Positions 62,633-64,000 of a stretch of DNA of 64,000 nt are shown piece after piece. Within the stretch, counting starts at the first letter, position 1, and every line of letters starts with the position of its first letter. The notes beneath the pieces are model-generated. The model made no database searches. It was given only the letters and a program-made list of their open reading frames with translations, and was not told the origin of the DNA. The stretch spans positions 248,001 to 312,000 of the forward strand of contig JAHBBC010000025.1 of NCBI GenBank assembly GCA_019915015.1, in the 5' to 3' direction. The DNA comes from Auriscalpium vulgare (lineage: Eukaryota; Basidiomycota; Agaricomycetes; Russulales; Auriscalpiaceae). The position numbers and the translations under genes were made by a program.

Positions 62633-63113
62633 ATGGACCAATCCGACTTCCCCGCCATATCGCCTCCTATGCCCACAGATCCTGAATCCGTGTTCCAGCG
62701 CGCCGCCGTACGAGCCGCCCAGCTCCACGAAGAGAACAGCTACGGCTCTGGTATCTATACCCGCGTCTCCCACCTCGGCGACTACGACGACTCCGATGTT
62801 TCGTACCACCAATTCGTACCACCACCTAGTAGTCAATCACACCGACCACCTAACCTTGGAGGCCGAGAGCGTGGCACGCAAGATCCTATACGTCCTCTCC
62901 TGCAATGACGGGGACACCGCCCCACTCGTGCTCCAGGTAGTCCAGTACTTCTATCGCCCACATAGCTCGAGGTACATCGTCATGAAGCGCATCGAGCTGT
63001 GCACCGTCCCGGACCATGAGCTGTACGTCAAGGCCGCAGAGGCTGTCCTGTGCCTGCGCGCGAGTCACGAAAAAATGTATGCCTGTGTTTTCTTTGGGTC
63101 AGATTGCCACTAG
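62633..63113 (+). pseudogene. APH-like paralog, frameshifted and truncated
   Basis: Starts MDQSDFPAIS and follows the minus-strand paralog (VRAAQLHEENSYGSGIYTRV), then loses frame at about 62805-62830, where an 11-bp word TTCGTACCACC occurs twice at a 13-bp offset; a 13-bp tandem duplication explains the shift. In the new frame similarity resumes (IVMKRIELCTVPDHELY) and breaks off at about 63062, before the catalytic loop. It cannot make an active kinase. The downstream neighbour is an F-box-like remnant on the other strand. Confidence 0.7.
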
Positions 63114-63781
63114 CGCAAAGATCGAGTCCACATACCTACAAGTCGAGCGCCGGCGGTGTAAATCTTGGTGAGGCCTAAATCAAATGCGCCTCTGTCACAG
63201 TCTGCGGATGGGTCAGAACAAAGGTTTGAGAGCGTAGCAGCGTTGTCACCCACGCTAAATGTGCTCCAGTGGTAAACCGCAAACTCGACACGCATGTCTT
63301 GACATTGGTGCAGAAGCACAGCACGGACGGAAGTAGGCGTGTCTCGTGTTACCGTCACCAAGCGCAATGCTTGAAGCGCACGCAGAGCATGCACTAGATA
63401 TCGCACAGACACGCGTGCGTGCGTCCTCATCTCTGCATGGTAGCCGACATGGTGGAGAGTCCGCGGCAGCGTGAGCGCTCCGTCGAGCCACTCCGAGAAA
63501 ATGAGCGTCTCGAGCTGCACGCAGCTGTCGAGGACGTGCTGCGGGGGAGCCGCGCCGGTGACCTTCAATATCGTGAGACCGCCGAGTGCGGAGGCCAGCG
63601 CGTGCAGACCATGAGGGCGCACAGGAGCATAACCGTAGAGCAGGTGCAGCTCGCGCAGCCCGAGGGACTTCAGTTGGCGGAATACATTTGGCGTGTCAAT
63701 TGACACAAACCAAATACATTCGGCCCTGTGTCTGAGCGCAGTCAGTGGTCGTACATGATAGCTGCGTACATGCGAATGCAT
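63110..63781 (-). pseudogene. F-box-like protein, C-terminal part only
   Basis: A 223-codon frame whose middle matches the C-terminal half of the F-box-like proteins at 50-52.7 kb: LHHVGYHAEM, LRALQALRLVTVTRDTP and VEFAVYHWSTF. The F-box half is missing upstream, where a minisatellite begins, so this is either a 5'-truncated copy or the last exon of a gene whose start I cannot find. The C-terminal 45 residues have no counterpart. Confidence 0.55.
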
Positions 63782-63856
63782 TGGTCATGCCAAATGCATT
63801 GGTCGTGCCAGATGCGTTGGTCGTGCCAAATGCATTGGTCGTGCACAATGCAATAG
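63773..63856. repeat. 18-bp minisatellite
   Basis: About four units of AATGCATTGGTCGTGCC-type sequence with single-base variants (63773-63840), fading into GCACAATGCAATAGG. Confidence 0.85.
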
Positions 63857-63880
63857 GCATTGAACGAGTCATCAAAATAA

Positions 63881-63965
63881 GACAACAAGCGGGAATCGAA
63901 CCAAGAGCACGAGAAATATGAATCTCATATTCTATCGCTAAGCATAACCACTTCGGCACAGAGCA
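63881..63965 (-). other. tRNA-like sequence (pseudo-tRNA or SINE head)
   Basis: On the minus strand TGCCGAAGTGGTTATGC (63958-63942) fits an A box and GGTTCGATTCC (63902-63892) is a perfect B box, as in internal RNA polymerase III promoters. Between them ATAGAAT could be a loop with the anticodon AGA (Ser). The acceptor stem and T stem do not pair well, so it is not a convincing functional tRNA. Confidence 0.35.
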
Positions 63966-64000
63966 GATACTACTTTGTAGAGCGCATAGAATATATTCAG

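Noticed and set aside
63773..63856. 18-bp repeats considered as a CRISPR array
   Set aside because: Units are contiguous without spacers and the DNA is eukaryotic; a minisatellite.

Overview
The window looks like nuclear DNA of a basidiomycete fungus, most likely an Agaricomycete such as a wood-decay polypore. The evidence is short GT-AG introns of about 40-70 bp splitting genes into many small exons, a DUF2235-WD40 protein, a DUF6534-type seven-helix membrane protein, F-box-like proteins, aminoglycoside-phosphotransferase-like proteins, and Ty3/gypsy elements of types common in that class. No rRNA, CRISPR or prokaryotic operon structure is visible. Layout: 1-6.8 kb is host DNA with the 3' end of an alpha/beta hydrolase, a 14-TM-type MFS exporter (minus) and a 12-exon cyclopropane-fatty-acid-synthase-like gene (plus, 465 aa in my model). 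At 6.9-8.2 kb lies a degenerate dispersed repeat. At 8.7-21.4 kb lies one DUF2235-WD40 gene, broken first by a 9,207-bp LTR retrotransposon (11271-20477, antisense to the gene) and again by a 266-bp MITE-like insert (20869-21134). A second copy of the same LTR family (22148-31418, opposite orientation) follows, and only 92 bp later a Ty3 chromovirus (31511-43195) whose 3' LTR is itself split by a 1.7-kb AT-edged insertion. From 43.2 to 63.9 kb the DNA is host-like again: more copies of the degenerate repeat, two paralogous helical-protein genes (45861-47858 minus and 58605-60091 plus), a tail-to-tail pair of F-box-like paralogs (50-52.7 kb), a DUF6534-type gene, a divergent pair of damaged APH-like genes, an F-box-like remnant, a minisatellite and a tRNA-like sequence. 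All three LTR elements have LTR pairs in which I saw no difference and long open frames, so they look young. The two 9.2-kb elements both show a 4-bp target duplication that reads ACGG on the element's sense strand. The chromovirus is the most striking object: Gag-protease, RT-RNaseH-integrase-chromodomain and a third 673-codon ORF lie in one reading frame, separated only by two UGA codons, UGA-CUA and UGA-CUC. This suggests a double stop-codon-readthrough polyprotein. The 9.2-kb family appears to use a different device, a +1 shift across a 71-nt overlap, and it carries an internal copy of its polypurine tract. Coordinates of intron-containing genes are hand-made models.
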